Shown piece by piece: positions 9,699-17,565 of a DNA stretch of 24,731 nucleotides. A program made the translations under genes and the position numbers. The notes below the pieces were generated by a model that was given only the letters and a program-made list of their open reading frames with translations, was not told the origin of the DNA and searched no databases. Origin of the DNA: Basidiobolus meristosporus CBS 931.73. Its lineage: Eukaryota; Basidiobolomycota; Basidiobolomycetes; Basidiobolales; Basidiobolaceae. The stretch is taken from NCBI GenBank assembly GCA_002104905.1, contig MCFE01000942.1:1-24731 (forward strand), in the 5' to 3' direction. Positions within the stretch are counted from its first letter, which is position 1; each line of letters begins with the position of its first letter.

Positions 9699-9713
9699 AG
9701 ACTTATTCCATTG
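9699..9713 (+). repeat. Left terminal inverted repeat, DNA transposon copy 1
   Basis: AGACTTATTCCATTG; pairs with the inverse of 13122-13136 at 13 of 15 positions. Confidence 0.75.
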
Positions 9714-10612
9714 TACCATGGCAGGGTGCGCGGCGCAATCTGTGGTTGTAAAGAACAATTGGGCGCAATATTAAAGCTACCAGAAGGCAGGATTGTTCTT
9801 GGACAATTTTGCACTGTGAGGGACAATCTCACACACTATGGCATAATCCAACACAATGAGGTTGGCACAGATGATCATGCCAACTTGTAATGTTTGTATC
9901 ATGTGCATGATTGGATACCACTATTTTGGCAGGTAAAATCCGGTATTTGGATATGTTTCTTTAATGTAAATGGAAATAAATGTGTATCACACTATAAACT
10001 ACACTGATACTTACCATATTGGTTACCACTGTTCCAATTGGATGGTATCTCAGTGGTTAATTGGTCCAAAAGTATCATGAAGCTGGCAGCCCCCAATTGG
10101 GTCATTGACTACTAAGCAAGCTACCTGATTTGCCATCAAATATCCCATTTTGCCCATTGAACAAGTAAGTCCTTGATTCTAGTGATTGGACAAGGTGTCA
10201 TAGCTAGCACGTGAGCAATTGGGTAGGTGCAAAACAGATTCAATAGCTGCACTGGTATTACAGATGATGTATATATATGCAGGGTGTTTATTTATAGGGG
10301 TTCTGTCTCAAATATGAGACAACCTTGACATTACTTATATCAAAAATTTGATGATCGCTGATTTGCAATGGCGCGATTCAGATCGCAAAAAAAATGGGTT
10401 GTTGGGATCATTACAAATAATAGCAATTCAAAGCAATTGCATCATCTTCTCCTGGGTTTTTTTCTCACAGGGATTACTACTGAAGCATTTGGTAGTAACT
10501 CACTTTGCACACCTATACTACTTCCTGGCTGACTATCATCTTGGCTACTTGTGTATTTGTAGTCAGTATTTTGCCTCCTAGTTGATGAGTGCAATGCTGC
10601 AGCTTGGCCGTG
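9714..10612. other. Non-coding left arm of the DNA transposon
   Basis: About 900 bp without a supportable gene; the plus-strand frame at 10348-10581 has no recognisable features and is probably chance. The DNA is richer in CpG than its surroundings (GTGCGCGGCGCAATC near 9725, GGCGCGATT near 10370) and contains small inverted repeats, including GTCTCA-AATA-TGAGAC near 10305 and GCGAT/ATCGC near 10372. It may hold left-end transposase binding sites, but it lacks the GTGCC cluster of the right end. Confidence 0.45.
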
Positions 10613-11711
10613 CTAAATTGCTCCAGCTGAACTAACTGAACCGGCTTGGAGTGCCACATGCTGACACGTTCTTTTACTTGCCAGGGGCTCTGGTGGTTGA
10701 GGCACTTCATGTTGGCCATCATCAGTCAGTTCACCAGAAGTAGCTTGCTGATGGTCAGGCGGAACGGCATGTGCAGGCATGCCTTGACGCATTGAGATAG
10801 CCCTTGGCTGAGTTTGATGTGATGATGCATGTTGACGCAACTTGGTCTGCTCCAATGAACTCATGTCTAAATGAGCAGTTTGGCAAGTTCTGGTAGTTTT
10901 GCTCTGAAGCATGCACATTGACCCAATGCATGTTGACTCAACATGGGGCGCTCTGGTAAAGGGTGTTGGCGTGGTCTGGACTGACATGCGCTGGCATGCT
11001 GTGGTTGCAAGAGATGGTAAGGAATCCTGCAAGGCATGGTAAGGAATCCTGCAAGGCATGCTGGCGCAATCTGGACAATGTTGCTTGCGGTCTGTATTCT
11101 TCCTCCTGAAGCTCACCATCTGATTCCTCGAGGTATTCACTTATCCTCTGTCTGATACTTTGGAGCTGTTGCCTGGATGAGTCCTTTGTATATTGCTCTT
11201 GGAAGCCACTTAGCTCTACTAACATATCACGCAGTACATTAGTCATTTGAGGCAAAAACTCATTCAAAATCTCTTTGGTTCCCAAAGTTGAGGCACAAAT
11301 GGACGCGTCCGGCCCATACTGTGCAAATTGCGTGCAAAATTGTTCCCACACGGCTTCTTAATCAAATCCCCTCACTCTCAGCTCATTCTTGATTTCAATA
11401 CTTATCTTGTTATATATCTTCTTACATACATTGGCTGGCATCTTGATGTAGAACTTATGCCACTGCTTTCTACTCAAGTTCTCCCATCTTTGTTGACTCT
11501 CCAAGGTATCTAGTTCTGCTGGATTAATCAGTAGTGCCTAAATATCTGTATGAAGGCTCATCTTAGACACTTGGGCCATACTGAAATCATTTGGCAAGAA
11601 CTTGAACGGATCCAACATTGACTTTTCCAGTCCGGACCACGCTTGTGAGCTGGGGGATGGGTTTTGTCTGGGTTGTACTAAAGATGAGTTGAGACTTGGT
11701 ATGGGGACCAT
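10613..11711 (-). pseudogene. Second gene of the DNA transposon, unknown function
   Basis: Starts at the ATG at 11711, with a stop codon just upstream in frame. It has two in-frame stops: TAG at 11538-11540 and TAA at 11358-11360. It also contains a 22-bp tandem duplication (11014-11057) that switches the frame. Discounting the duplication gives 1077 nt, exactly 359 codons, ending SSAGAI. The N-terminus is Ser/Pro/Gln-rich (PSPSSQAWSG). The middle is helical (WENLSRKQWHKFYIKMP, then KKIYNKISIEIKNEL, WEQFCTQFAQYG), followed by a charged coiled-coil-like part (RQQLQSIRQRISEYLEESDGE). The C-terminal third is Gln/His/Pro-rich. No family is recognised. By analogy with PIF/Harbinger elements it may be the DNA-binding partner of the transposase, but no Myb/SANT signature is visible. 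Confidence 0.65.
11014..11057. repeat. 22-bp perfect tandem duplication
   Basis: The unit ATGGTAAGGAATCCTGCAAGGC occurs twice without mismatch, at 11014-11035 and 11036-11057. Because 22 is not a multiple of three it shifts the reading frame of the surrounding minus-strand gene; both frames across it read HALQDSLP. Confidence 0.95.
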
Positions 11712-12070
11712 AGCAACAGATTTGGATACTTATACAGCAGTATACTGGCATCAACCTGGTCTTATATGAAATATATATGAAAACTAATGTGATTGTTGAA
11801 TTTTCCATATATTATGCATGATGCATCTTGGATTGCGTTGACACAGATCAGATCACATCAATTGCAGATTTCCTATTTTATTACAGACATATGAGCAATG
11901 CATCAATAAAAGTACTAAGGCATTGTTTGCAGATGATTTTTGCAACGTATTGATGGGATACATGGTAATTGATGGAGATTTAATCATAATGCATTAAAAA
12001 TCTGATAAATAACACGGATTGTGCCAAATCCATTCAAACCACCTCCATACAGTCATCCACCAATTTTAAT
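11712..12070. promoter_or_regulatory. Divergent intergenic region of the DNA transposon
   Basis: The 359 bp between the two divergent start codons must hold both promoters if the genes were ever expressed from the element. It is AT-rich with an ATGCATGATGCATC stretch near 11814-11827. I see no clear paired TATA boxes. Confidence 0.4.
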
Positions 12071-12953
12071 ATGAATTACTCATCTGAATGGTCTTTTCTC
12101 ATCAATCTCATCACTACCACTGGATTTTCTTTTGACACACTAGAGGAGATCTATTCCAATTACTGTGGACCATCAACCCCAATCTACTCAAGGAGATCCC
12201 TTGTTAAGCTTCTCTGCTATTACAAGAACTATTGCCCCACAATGTTTCATCCCACTATCCATAGCAAAAAAAGTCCTAGAAGCTTTCATTCCCAGCTGAC
12301 AGCAATGAAGAACCACCTTGCAGAGTGTATGAATGACTTAGAGCAAGCTTGGAATACTAGGTTCAGAAGCTCCAGTAGACTTTCATATCCCAGAGTGTTC
12401 AGCAACAGGTTCCATATAAGGAGTATTTTGGATACCTTCCCAGTGAGGATTAACAGACCTTCTAGAGGGCAGAAGCACTTTTATTCTGGCAAGTAAAGGC
12501 ACACTGTGTGAAGTTTCAAGCACTGTCTGACATTAAGGGTAACATCATCTGGTTTAGTGGGCCATTTGCTGGAAGTAGGCATGACAAAGCACTCTGGGTA
12601 GAGAATCATCCTGAATTCAGTAGAAGGGAGAAATGTATGGCAGACTTAGCCTTTATAGGAGAGGATTGTCACAGATTAGGATGTATTACAGATAAAAGGA
12701 AGCCAAGGAATGGTGTGCTTAGCAGGAAGCAGAAGCTCTACAATGAGATATTTATTCATTTCAGAGTGAAGGTAGAGCACACATTTGGATATCTGAAGAG
12801 GTTCAGCATATTGGCAGGTAAGTACAGTGGAAAGTCATATATAGGAGAAACAGCAGAAAAGGTAAAGTAGTTAAGATACTTATTAATGCACAGTATGCTC
12901 ATACAAGAAGACATCCACTGAGAGAAATGTGTCTGGAGCATTATGAAGAGTAA
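12071..12953 (+). pseudogene. DDE_Tnp_4 (PIF/Harbinger-like) transposase, copy 1
   Basis: The ATG at 12071 opens MNYSSEWSFL. The first 141-codon frame ends KHFYSGK-stop and contains the likely first catalytic Asp at residue 121 (ILDTFPVRINRP). The protein continues in the -1 frame from about 12505: VKFQALSDIKGNIIWFSGP, GSRHDKALW, ADLAFIGEDCHRL (likely second Asp), KRKPRNGV and VEHTFGYLKRFSILAGKY with the third acidic residue. The spacing of 43 residues between the last two acids fits the family. A second frameshift (one A lost in GGAGAAAC near 12846) truncates the C-terminus relative to copy 2, whose tail ends CLEHYEE. The protein would cut and paste the element in the nucleus. The stop at 12951-12953 overlaps an AATAAA poly(A) signal. 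Confidence 0.85.
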
Positions 12954-13048
12954 ATAAAGCAAGTAAAGCACTATTCTGAGCAGCATAAATAAGATTGAGT
13001 AAAATTACCAGTAACTGTATCATACCACTGGCATCATGGTAGAAATTA

Positions 13049-13120
13049 TAGTGCCAGATAGTGCCGTAGGGTGCCAGATCAATCTGGCACTATAAACAGG
13101 CTGGCACTATGTGGCACTAT
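13049..13120. repeat. Subterminal GTGCC/GGCAC array at the right end of copy 1
   Basis: Three GTGCC motifs are followed by three inverted GGCAC motifs within about 72 bp. In the centre is a perfect hairpin, GTGCCAGAT-CA-ATCTGGCAC. The same array is present in copy 2. Clustered short motifs inside the terminal repeats are typical transposase binding sites; that role is inference. Confidence 0.7.
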
Positions 13121-13121
13121 C

Positions 13122-13136
13122 CAATGGAACAAGTTT
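13122..13136 (-). repeat. Right terminal inverted repeat, DNA transposon copy 1
   Basis: Read inward on the minus strand: AAACTTGTTCCATTG. Followed on the right by AAT (13137-13139), the second copy of the target duplication. Confidence 0.75.
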
Positions 13137-13139
13137 AAT

Positions 13140-13936
13140 TTCCTCTAGATATGTATCAATCTTGTTATACCATACTCTAGGTGCCTGCTTAAGCCCATAC
13201 AACAATTTCCTAAGTCTGCACACCTTATGGGGGCCTTTTGGGCTGGTAAAACATTCTTGTTGCTCCATGTATATAGTTTCTTGCAAATCCCCATTTAGAA
13301 AGACTGTTTTGACGTCCATTTGGTGTAGATCTAGACTTGTACAGCAGCCAGGGCTAGAACTGTCCTAATGGAGCTAAACTTTGCCACTGGAACAAATGTT
13401 TCCTTAAAGTCTTGTCCCTGGATCTGGGAATATCCTTGAGCCACCAATCTAGCCTTGTACTTATCAACAGTACCATTTGGGGTTATCTTGATCTTGTAGA
13501 CCCATCTACATCCTACTGGCTTTCTCCCATTTGGTAAGTCTATCAGTTCCCACATTTTTGCCTTGATTGGTGGTTGGTACTCCTTGTGGATGGCTTGTTG
13601 CCACATAGTAGCATCTGGACTTTGCATTGCCTGTTTCAGATTCTGAGGTTTGGCACATAAGGCAAAATAAGCTTCTTCATGATCATTGGATATCTGCCAC
13701 CAGGATCCAGGGACATCTCTTATTCTGGTAGATTTCCTAACTGGGATAATCTGCTCTGCTCTGTAAATGGTAGAATTATCTTCTGTATCAGGCTGAATTA
13801 GGTACTTATCTTCTTCATTATTGTTAATTGTATCACCAGGTGGCTGGCCAATGATTTCCGCGGCTTTCTGATCTGAATCCTCCTTAATTACAATGTCCCT
13901 GCTCTTGATCAGTTTCTGAGTTTTGCCATCATACAC
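13140..13936 (-). pseudogene. copia-2 integrase-RT linker and reverse transcriptase, 5' half
   Basis: An open frame at 13936-13331 begins with the linker after integrase (MYDGKTQKLIKSRDIVIKED) and runs into RVT_2: MWQQAIHKEY, KPVGCRWVYKIK, GTVDKYKARLVAQGY, DFKETFVPVAKFSSIRTVLALAA. A one-base loss near 13345 shifts the frame. The next stretch contains MDVKTVFLNGDL, with the first catalytic Asp, and LLYGLKQAPRVWYNKIDTYLEEI. There the DNA transposon interrupts; the domain resumes at 9695. Apart from the insertion this half is well conserved, so copia-2 decay is uneven. Confidence 0.88.
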
Positions 13937-14481
13937 TTTATACCCTTCAGTATCATCAAAATATCCAAGAACAATCCCTTTTCTACTGTTTGGTTCCAGC
14001 TTTGGGTATTTTTGTCAGAGATGTGATAAAAGACACCACTAGCAAAGATTCTGAGGCTCTGGAGGTCTGGTTTTTTTCCTATATATGCTTCAAAGGGTGT
14101 AGAATCATGGAGTGCTGTTGTTGGGCATCTATTCTTGATAAATACTGCAGTAGCAACAGATTTAGCTCAAAACTTGTGGTCCATTCCCTTATCCTGTAGC
14201 ATTGCACTTCTCATCTTTACTATTATTCTATTTGCACATTCTGCTACTCCATTTTGCTGTGGAGTAAGTGGAACAGTGGCCTGTTGGAGTATACCAGTAG
14301 ATGAGCAGTATTTTGCAAACTCCTTTGAGCAGTTTCCCCTATATTGCCACTTTGAAGTACCATCAGTTCACACCCAGTTTTGTTTCTGCCATTTTCTTGA
14401 TGTGTTTAAACATCTCTAAAGCCTCAGGCCTTGCTTTGAGGAAGTATACCCATGTATATCTTGCCTTGTTATCAATAAACA
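13937..14481 (-). pseudogene. copia-2 integrase core, heavily degraded
   Basis: The integrase core can be followed only in short pieces across frames. ARYTWVYFLKARPEAL near 14450 is followed by the NGTAE region near 14240 (CTATTCCATTTTGCTGTGGAG on the plus strand overlaps it), then CCCSIYQE-like remnants of the AVYLKN segment and DSTPFEA near 14100. No frame stays open for more than about 40 codons on the minus strand, and plus-strand frames here are chance. The order (pre-integrase before, RT after) confirms identity. Confidence 0.7.
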
Positions 14482-14895
14482 TCATACAGCATATCTTGGC
14501 TCAAAGGACAGTGTTCTCATGGGCCCACATATTTCTGAGTGTACAGTAGCCACCACTTTGGTGGTGTTGATGCCGCCTGAGCTCCTGAAGTATTGCCTAG
14601 CTTGTTTGCCATATGAGCATCCCTTACAGACACTCAATTTGATTGGAATTGAGTAATTTTGGCCTAAAACAGGTTGATTTTTCACCAATTGTCTTATTTT
14701 CTGTTCCCCATTGTGTCCTAGCCTCCTATGCCACGCCTCCCAGTTAGTCTCATCAGTTTCAGCAATGTTGGCATACTCAGGTAAAATGATCTTGCATTGT
14801 AACTTGTATATATTGTGTTTTCTGATTCCCAAAGCTAATTTTTGTCCATTTTGAATCAATATTACTCACAAATAGTGCCTCCTGGGTCAGTTGGC
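14482..14895 (-). pseudogene. copia-2 GAG-pre-integrase domain and start of integrase
   Basis: The open stretch 14859-14482 begins IQNGQKLALGIRKHNIYKLQ, then WEAWHRRLGHNGEQKIRQL and CKGCSYGKQARQYFRSSGG, giving the HHCC zinc-binding set of the copia pre-integrase domain. It ends in EICGPMRTLSF, where the first integrase Asp would fall: the position reads E in VHSEICGP rather than D. Upstream, TQEALFVSNI-like sequence continues in another frame to the edge of the solo-LTR-like block. Confidence 0.82.
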
Positions 14896-15520
14896 TGTCA
14901 GCACGGTTTCCTGGGAGTGTCCTGTGGTCTAGGGTTGGAAGTTCAGGTAGCAGCAGGTAGCAGTGATCACACTAATCAACAAGTCAGTATATTGATAAAA
15001 GGGATGATGATTTATTGTTGAGGGATAGCCTCCCTTATATATTTTTCTCACTGGCTAAGTGATTACTAATCATGGTGTTCCAGAAGGTTCTGGATATCAA
15101 TAGAAATCTTAATGACATGAGAATGACCTAAGAGTATTCTAAGTGGGTGCTGGAAGGTTCTAAGAGGCACAGCACATCCAACCAATCAGGAATCATTACC
15201 CTGAAACCTGTGTACCATAGGGATACCATATATGGTATGGAAATGGTAGGGATTGTGACACAGGTTGATCATGTTCCATGGGTACTGACACAGGTACTTG
15301 CCTAATATAGAAGCACTTGCTGCTAGTAATCTTACATAAAGTGAGGGATAACCTATGCAATAAGGTAAGCAGGTGTAATAGTGAACCAGCTTAAGGGATA
15401 GTGCTGATCAGATAAGACAAATGGATAAAACTGAAATAAGTGTATCAGAGAAATAGGGAAGTAGAAAATATGGGAATGAGCACATCTGTCAGTGGGTGTC
15501 ACTGTCACCCCACTACAACA
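14896..15520 (-). repeat. Solo-LTR-like insertion inside copia-2
   Basis: This block breaks the copia-2 polyprotein between protease and pre-integrase. On the minus strand it begins TGTTGTAGTGGGG and ends CCGTGCTGACA. It contains TATATAAGGGAGG (TATA at 15035-15042) followed about 20 bp later by CAATAAATCATC, the order expected for an LTR. No flanking duplication is visible, and about 50 residues of copia coding are missing at the site. The right boundary is therefore uncertain by a few tens of bases, and a deletion probably accompanied or followed insertion. It does not match any other LTR in the window. Confidence 0.55.
15029..15091 (-). promoter_or_regulatory. TATA box with upstream heat-shock-element-like motif in the solo LTR
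   Basis: In sense (minus strand), AGAACCTTCTGGAAC at 15077-15091 fits the nGAAnnTTCnnGAAn heat-shock element exactly and sits about 35 bp upstream of TATATAAG. A second GAAnnTTC motif lies near 15153-15160. Function is inferred from motif and position only. Confidence 0.45.
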
Positions 15521-15602
15521 GGAATAGTGTTTAAGTTGCCAAACCACTCCATTTTACCCCAAATACACTGTGATGCTCCAGAGTCAATATACTATTCCTT
15601 AC
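15521..15602 (-). pseudogene. copia-2 protease fragment
   Basis: The minus strand reads YIDSGASQ with the aspartic protease catalytic DSGA at about 15573-15590, followed by KMEWFGNLNTIP up to the solo-LTR block. The rest of the protease is missing. Confidence 0.75.
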
Positions 15603-15883
15603 TTTGGTTACTTGCACTCTCTTTTACAGTTACAAATAAATGTTCATCAGTAGTTATATGATTTGCCTGCTCCGGTTTCTGTTTTTGTTTGCTTGTTTCT
15701 TCTTGCATTCTCTTGCCCAGTGTCCTGGCTTCCTACAGTAGGTACAGCAACCAGGTTTTCATTGGTTTTGTTGCCTTCCCTTCTTTGCTGTGTACCTTTC
15801 TGAGCTGAATACAGCATTGTCTTCATTCTTCTCTGCTTGATCATTATGTCTGAGTTCTTTATGCAGAAGTCTTCCTTTGACAT
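15603..15883 (-). pseudogene. copia-2 nucleocapsid zinc-knuckle region
   Basis: The knuckle CTYCRKPGHWAREC (C-x2-C-x4-H-x4-C) is encoded at 15705-15746. It lies in a different frame from the longest open stretch here (MSKEDFCIKNSDIMIKQ), so a frameshift falls between the capsid tail and the knuckle. A Lys/Thr/Gln-rich linker follows towards the protease. Confidence 0.75.
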
Positions 15884-16450
15884 AGTCTAAAGTCAAATTG
15901 TGCTATCTGCTTTCAAAAGAAAGTATCAGTGTTTCATACTTGTCTGGTTGGCTGCAAAGCAGACAGAGTATCTTTGCTTCATCATCTAGACCAGCATTAA
16001 TACTGTAAAGTTCTTCTGCAACTGTCTCCATTCTGGTGATGAGTTGTAGCATGTCATCATCTGGCTTCTTCCACATTTTGAAAAACTTTTGCTCAAATAA
16101 AGCTTGCTTGATACTGGCTTTGATCTAAAGATCTTCTCTAAGGATTTCCATGCCGCTTTGGAAGTACTTGAAGCACGGACTTGTACAATGAAAGAATCTA
16201 GCACAATGATACATACAGCATTAGAGGTCTTTCTTGCCTTCTCTTGAAGCTTATCCACTTCTTCTGCTGTTCTGTTAGGCTCAACTCGTTTTCCTGTTAC
16301 TATATTCCAAAGTTTTCTTTCTTCAGTGTGGATCTGCATCTTGACTCTCCAAAGTCTGTGGTACTCCCCATCAAACCTCTCCTTTACAGGGAAGATGTTT
16401 GTATTGTTTTGTTTACTGGTAGAAGTCATCTTTAGAATAGATGAAGGCAA
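15884..16450 (-). pseudogene. gag: copia-2 gag (UBN2-like capsid)
   Basis: The first ATG at 16450 opens MPSSILKM, with a second in-frame Met in MTSTSKQ. Residues NIFPVKERFDGEYHRLWRVKM and KLWNIVTGKR match the start of copia gag, and STSKAAWKSLEKIFRSK the middle of the UBN2/Retrotran_gag_2 fold. From SSKLYLSKSFSKCGRSQ onward the frame is shifted relative to the family, and the stretch ends at 15986. The rest, to 15884, is readable only in fragments. Capsid function is lost. Confidence 0.8.
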
Positions 16451-16453
16451 TCA

Positions 16454-16464
16454 GGGTTCATAAC
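16454..16464 (-). other. Primer-binding site of copia-2 (half initiator-tRNA type)
   Basis: The minus strand reads GTTATGAACCC and continues TGA, directly after the 5' LTR. It matches the complement of the initiator tRNA-Met anticodon arm (GTTATGAGCCCTG) with a single mismatch, and its start coincides with the LTR end set by the target duplication. Confidence 0.7.
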
Positions 16465-16834
16465 ATCCTACAATTTAAGAAATGATTTGGATATAAGGAA
16501 CTTATCAAGAAATAGTGATAATATTTGAACTATGGCTTATTCATAAAGAGGCTCAGTATTTATACATTTGTAGAAGTAATACAGTTGTAACACCAAGTAA
16601 GAAGGGCTTCTCAACATTAAGGTGCATTCTGTAGCAGCTTCAGGGTTAGTATATAATGTTTGGTAAAAGTGTTAATTTGATCTTAACTATAAGGGAATAA
16701 TCATAGGACCATAGATGTGAGGAAAGTGGCAAAATTAGGGCTGTACATTAGTCCTACAATTACCAAGACTAATGCAGAATTGGCAAGTAAATTTTTAGCT
16801 GCTGAATGATACCAAATAGTCCAAAATTTAAACA
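16465..16834 (-). repeat. 5' LTR of copia-2
   Basis: Homologous to 8267-8634 along its full length, with many scattered substitutions. A minus-strand TATAAATA lies at 16557-16564. The right end (TTTAAACA) is followed by AGAAC at 16835-16839, the second target-duplication copy. Confidence 0.85.
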
Positions 16835-16848
16835 AGAACTAGGGTGCC

Positions 16849-17565
16849 ATGGCTAAAGACCAGCAGCTTCCTCAAGAGCTCATTGAAAGCAGTGCCAAAA
16901 GGTCCAAACAAGCATCAAAGGGACATCAGGTAGCCGGAAGAGAGCCAATAAGGGACAAGCAGGCAGACACCAATGCTCCAGCACAACATTTATTAAGGAA
17001 AAAGCATAGTACCACTCAAGAAGCGCTCAGTCAAAGTAGCAGTGAAAGACCTGGCAGTGATAAAGGAAAGGTAAAAGGAAAAAGTCTACCCAAGCCTGAG
17101 ACAGGGAAGCATACAAAAAAACTGCGGTTCATGCCAATCAATGTTGTAAGCCCCAAACATACTGAATCTCATTATAGCCAAAAAGAACTACCAACAAGAA
17201 AAGAGATGTTTTCACCGCAGTTGGAAGCTCAGCCAGTTGAGCTAAACTCCAGCAAGGTAGATGAGATTGCAGAGAAAGACTATTTGTCTACCACAGCCTT
17301 CAAATCCTCCATTGTTGACAGAGTGGAGATCCCACTGACAGACAAGGCTACAGTGTCAAGAACTCAAAAGACTATCACAATACCTTTTGTAGAATTTCGG
17401 AACACTAATTGGCACACCAAGAGGTTGCAGCACATCTTCAAGAGCAGTGCTCAAGAAAGTGCACTTGAATATTGCAAGGATTTATTGCAAAGACTGGCAG
17501 ATAAGGTGCCAGACCTTGCAGTGCTGGCTGAAGACCAGGATGTGTGGGAACCAGTGAATAAATAA
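16849..17565 (+). CDS. Unrecognised 238-aa basic protein, formerly adjacent to the beta ORF
   Basis: An open frame with a good start context (GTGCCATGG). The N-terminal 100 residues are low-complexity and rich in Lys, Ser, Gln and Pro (AKRSKQASKGHQ, GKVKGKSLPKPETGK), suggesting a nuclear or nucleic-acid-binding protein. The C-terminal third looks folded and helical (WHTKRLQHIFKSS, ALEYCKDLLQRLADKVPDL) and ends WEPVNK. Before copia-2 inserted, this ATG lay nine bases after the stop of the beta ORF's last open segment and in the same frame. It may be the 3' part of that gene or a second gene of the same element. An AATAAA signal follows at 17756-17761. Being intact beside heavily decayed neighbours is notable. 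No family is recognised. Confidence 0.55.
   Translation: MAKDQQLPQELIESSAKRSKQASKGHQVAGREPIRDKQADTNAPAQHLLRKKHSTTQEALSQSSSERPGSDKGKVKGKSLPKPETGKHTKKLRFMPINVVSPKHTESHYSQKELPTRKEMFSPQLEAQPVELNSSKVDEIAEKDYLSTTAFKSSIVDRVEIPLTDKATVSRTQKTITIPFVEFRNTNWHTKRLQHIFKSSAQESALEYCKDLLQRLADKVPDLAVLAEDQDVWEPVNK

Larger units (their letters stand above)
9699..13136 (+). mobile_element. Two-gene DDE_Tnp_4 (PIF/Harbinger-like) DNA transposon, copy 1
   Basis: A 3438-bp element inserted in the copia-2 RT gene. The termini are imperfect 15-bp inverted repeats (AGACTTATTCCATTG at 9699; AAACTTGTTCCATTG read inward from 13136; 13 of 15 match), flanked by a 3-bp AAT duplication. Inside are a DDE transposase gene on the plus strand (12071-12953) and an unrecognised gene on the minus strand (10613-11711), head to head across about 360 bp. 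A cluster of GTGCC/GGCAC motifs sits near the right end. Two divergent genes, short TIRs and a 3-bp duplication fit the PIF/Harbinger plan. Both genes are broken, so the copy could only move with helper protein from elsewhere. Confidence 0.85.
8267..16834 (-). mobile_element. copia-2: decayed Ty1/copia retrotransposon with nested insertions
   Basis: The minus strand reads 5' LTR, half-tRNA primer site, gag, zinc knuckle, protease, pre-integrase domain, integrase, RT, RNase H, polypurine tract and 3' LTR. The two LTRs differ at roughly 15% of positions by eye, so this is an old insertion. A 3438-bp DNA transposon (9699-13136) splits the RT, and a solo-LTR-like block (about 14896-15520) replaces the protease to pre-integrase junction. 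Without these two blocks the element is about 4.5 kb, a normal copia size. Every coding segment is broken. It sits between the beta ORF and the 238-aa ORF with an AGAAC duplication on both sides. Confidence 0.9.

Noticed and set aside
10302-10320. Short palindrome GTCTCA-AATA-TGAGAC as a terminus or operator
   Set aside because: It lies inside the DNA transposon, is short, has no duplication around it and has no partner at the other end.
12490-12510. Programmed -1 ribosomal frameshift in the transposase
   Set aside because: No slippery heptamer precedes the TAA, and DDE_Tnp_4 transposases are normally one frame. A shared ancestral deletion is simpler; kept as a minor alternative in the finding.
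14135-14549. Plus-strand membrane-protein-like frames
   Set aside because: They are antisense to degraded copia-2 integrase; their hydrophobicity comes from reading AT-rich coding DNA backwards.
8251-16848. A tiny intron (GTAGAAGAACTAG) joining the beta ORF to the 238-aa ORF
   Set aside because: It would be only 13 nt in the reconstructed locus, far below any known spliceosomal intron.
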